Part shown: one piece after another, positions 63,703 through 64,000 of the stretch
Layout of the letters: every line of letters begins with the position of its first letter
How positions within the stretch are numbered: the first letter of the stretch is position 1
NCBI GenBank assembly: GCA_001600615.1
Contig: BCKK01000002.1
Coordinates: 2,820,809-2,884,808, forward strand
Direction of reading: 5' to 3'
From: Dioszegia crocea
Taxonomy: Eukaryota > Basidiomycota > Tremellomycetes > Tremellales > Bulleribasidiaceae
Length of the DNA: 64,000 nucleotides
The notes under the pieces: model-generated
Database searches by the model: none
The model's input: only the letters and a program-made list of their open reading frames with translations
Told to the model about the DNA's origin: nothing
Made by a program: the position numbers and the translations under genes

Positions 63703-64000
63703 ATGGCGTTCCCCAGGCCTAAACCAACAACTGTAAGCTGATTTGCTCCGCTACCTTTGTCTAGTCCGCGCTGATGAACATAGATGGAGACGCTTGCTAA
63801 TGTGAGTGCACCACGACAAGGAGGGAGGACAGCCTATTACACTGTTCTCGGCGATTCAGGCGTCCAGTTGTAGCTTGGCCAGGCACTGACGAATCGCAGG
63901 AGCGCGCCAACCATCCCTTCAACACACGGAAGCTCGCCATCAAGATGCACGGTTCCGAGCGCGATCTAGTCCTAAAGGAAAAGTTCATGGCTGAGATTGC
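63703..64000 (+). CDS. 5' end of a gene, possibly acyl-CoA oxidase (truncated by window)
   Basis: Three exons are visible: ATG exon 63703-63732 (MAFPRPKPTT), exon 63784-63801 (METLAN), and a third exon from 63900 that leaves the window. Spliced, the N-terminus continues ERANHPFNTRKLAIKMHGSE and RDLVLKEKFMAEI. Introns have GTAAGC and GTGAGT donors with AACATAG and ATCGCAG acceptors and keep the frame. The pattern ER-x-F-x-(V/T)-x-x-L followed by a Gly/charged helix resembles the N-terminal alpha-helical domain of peroxisomal acyl-CoA oxidases, where ERxxxxF and a DGG-type turn are common, though here the turn is HGS. The evidence is short and the name is a guess; the rest of the gene lies to the right. 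Confidence 0.45.

Overview
The window looks like nuclear chromosome sequence from a basidiomycete yeast or fungus, most probably a tremellomycete. Almost every gene is cut by short introns (about 35-90 nt) with GTRNGY donors, a CTRAC/CTGAY branch motif close to the acceptor, and intergenic gaps of a few hundred bases. Gene content is fungal: LYS2, a fused ThiD-TenA thiamine enzyme, a fungal DUF6534 membrane protein, a BRE4/FUSC-type exporter and a fungal opsin. The species cannot be named from the sequence alone.

Layout, left to right. 1-11446 (minus): two tandem, clearly duplicated full-length ABCC/MRP-type ABC transporters; the first runs off the left edge. 11982-16820: an RWD-domain Gir2/RWDD1-like gene (+), a hotdog acyl-CoA thioesterase (-) and a long unknown protein with one membrane segment and a coiled coil (+), followed by a large GC/GA/GT microsatellite. 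17857-17942: an intron-containing tRNA-Ile(UAU) (-). 18326-22133 (+): an MFS sugar transporter that contains a 4-nt micro-exon, then a microbial (type I) rhodopsin with the retinal lysine. 22529-27819 (-): mitochondrial [2Fe-2S] ferredoxin, a DUF6534-like membrane protein and Rab GDI. 28071-31330 (+): casein kinase 2 beta subunit and a JMJD4-like JmjC hydroxylase.

31356-38040: the thiamine enzyme (-) and LYS2 (+) share a 236-bp divergent promoter. 38128-43326 (-): BRE4/FUSC-like membrane protein and a GNAT acetyltransferase. 43516-48909 (+): a flavin monooxygenase and a Ser/Pro-rich BTB-like protein. 48974-55294: MDP-1-like phosphatase (-), a very acidic small protein (+), D-amino-acid oxidase (-) and a membrane-anchored histidine acid phosphatase (-). 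55574-63327: an unknown protein (+), a U5 snRNP 40K-like WD40 protein (-) and a KAT6-type histone acetyltransferase with a double PHD finger and MYST domain (+). From 63703 a new gene starts, perhaps acyl-CoA oxidase, and leaves the right edge.

The genes are mostly unrelated housekeeping and accessory functions. I see no biosynthetic cluster, transposon, virus or CRISPR-like array, and I do not claim a new system. The most distinctive points are the 4-nt micro-exon in the sugar transporter, the opsin with Ser at the proton-donor site next to CRE-like promoter motifs, the tRNA-Ile with G at position 37, and the tandem ABC duplication.
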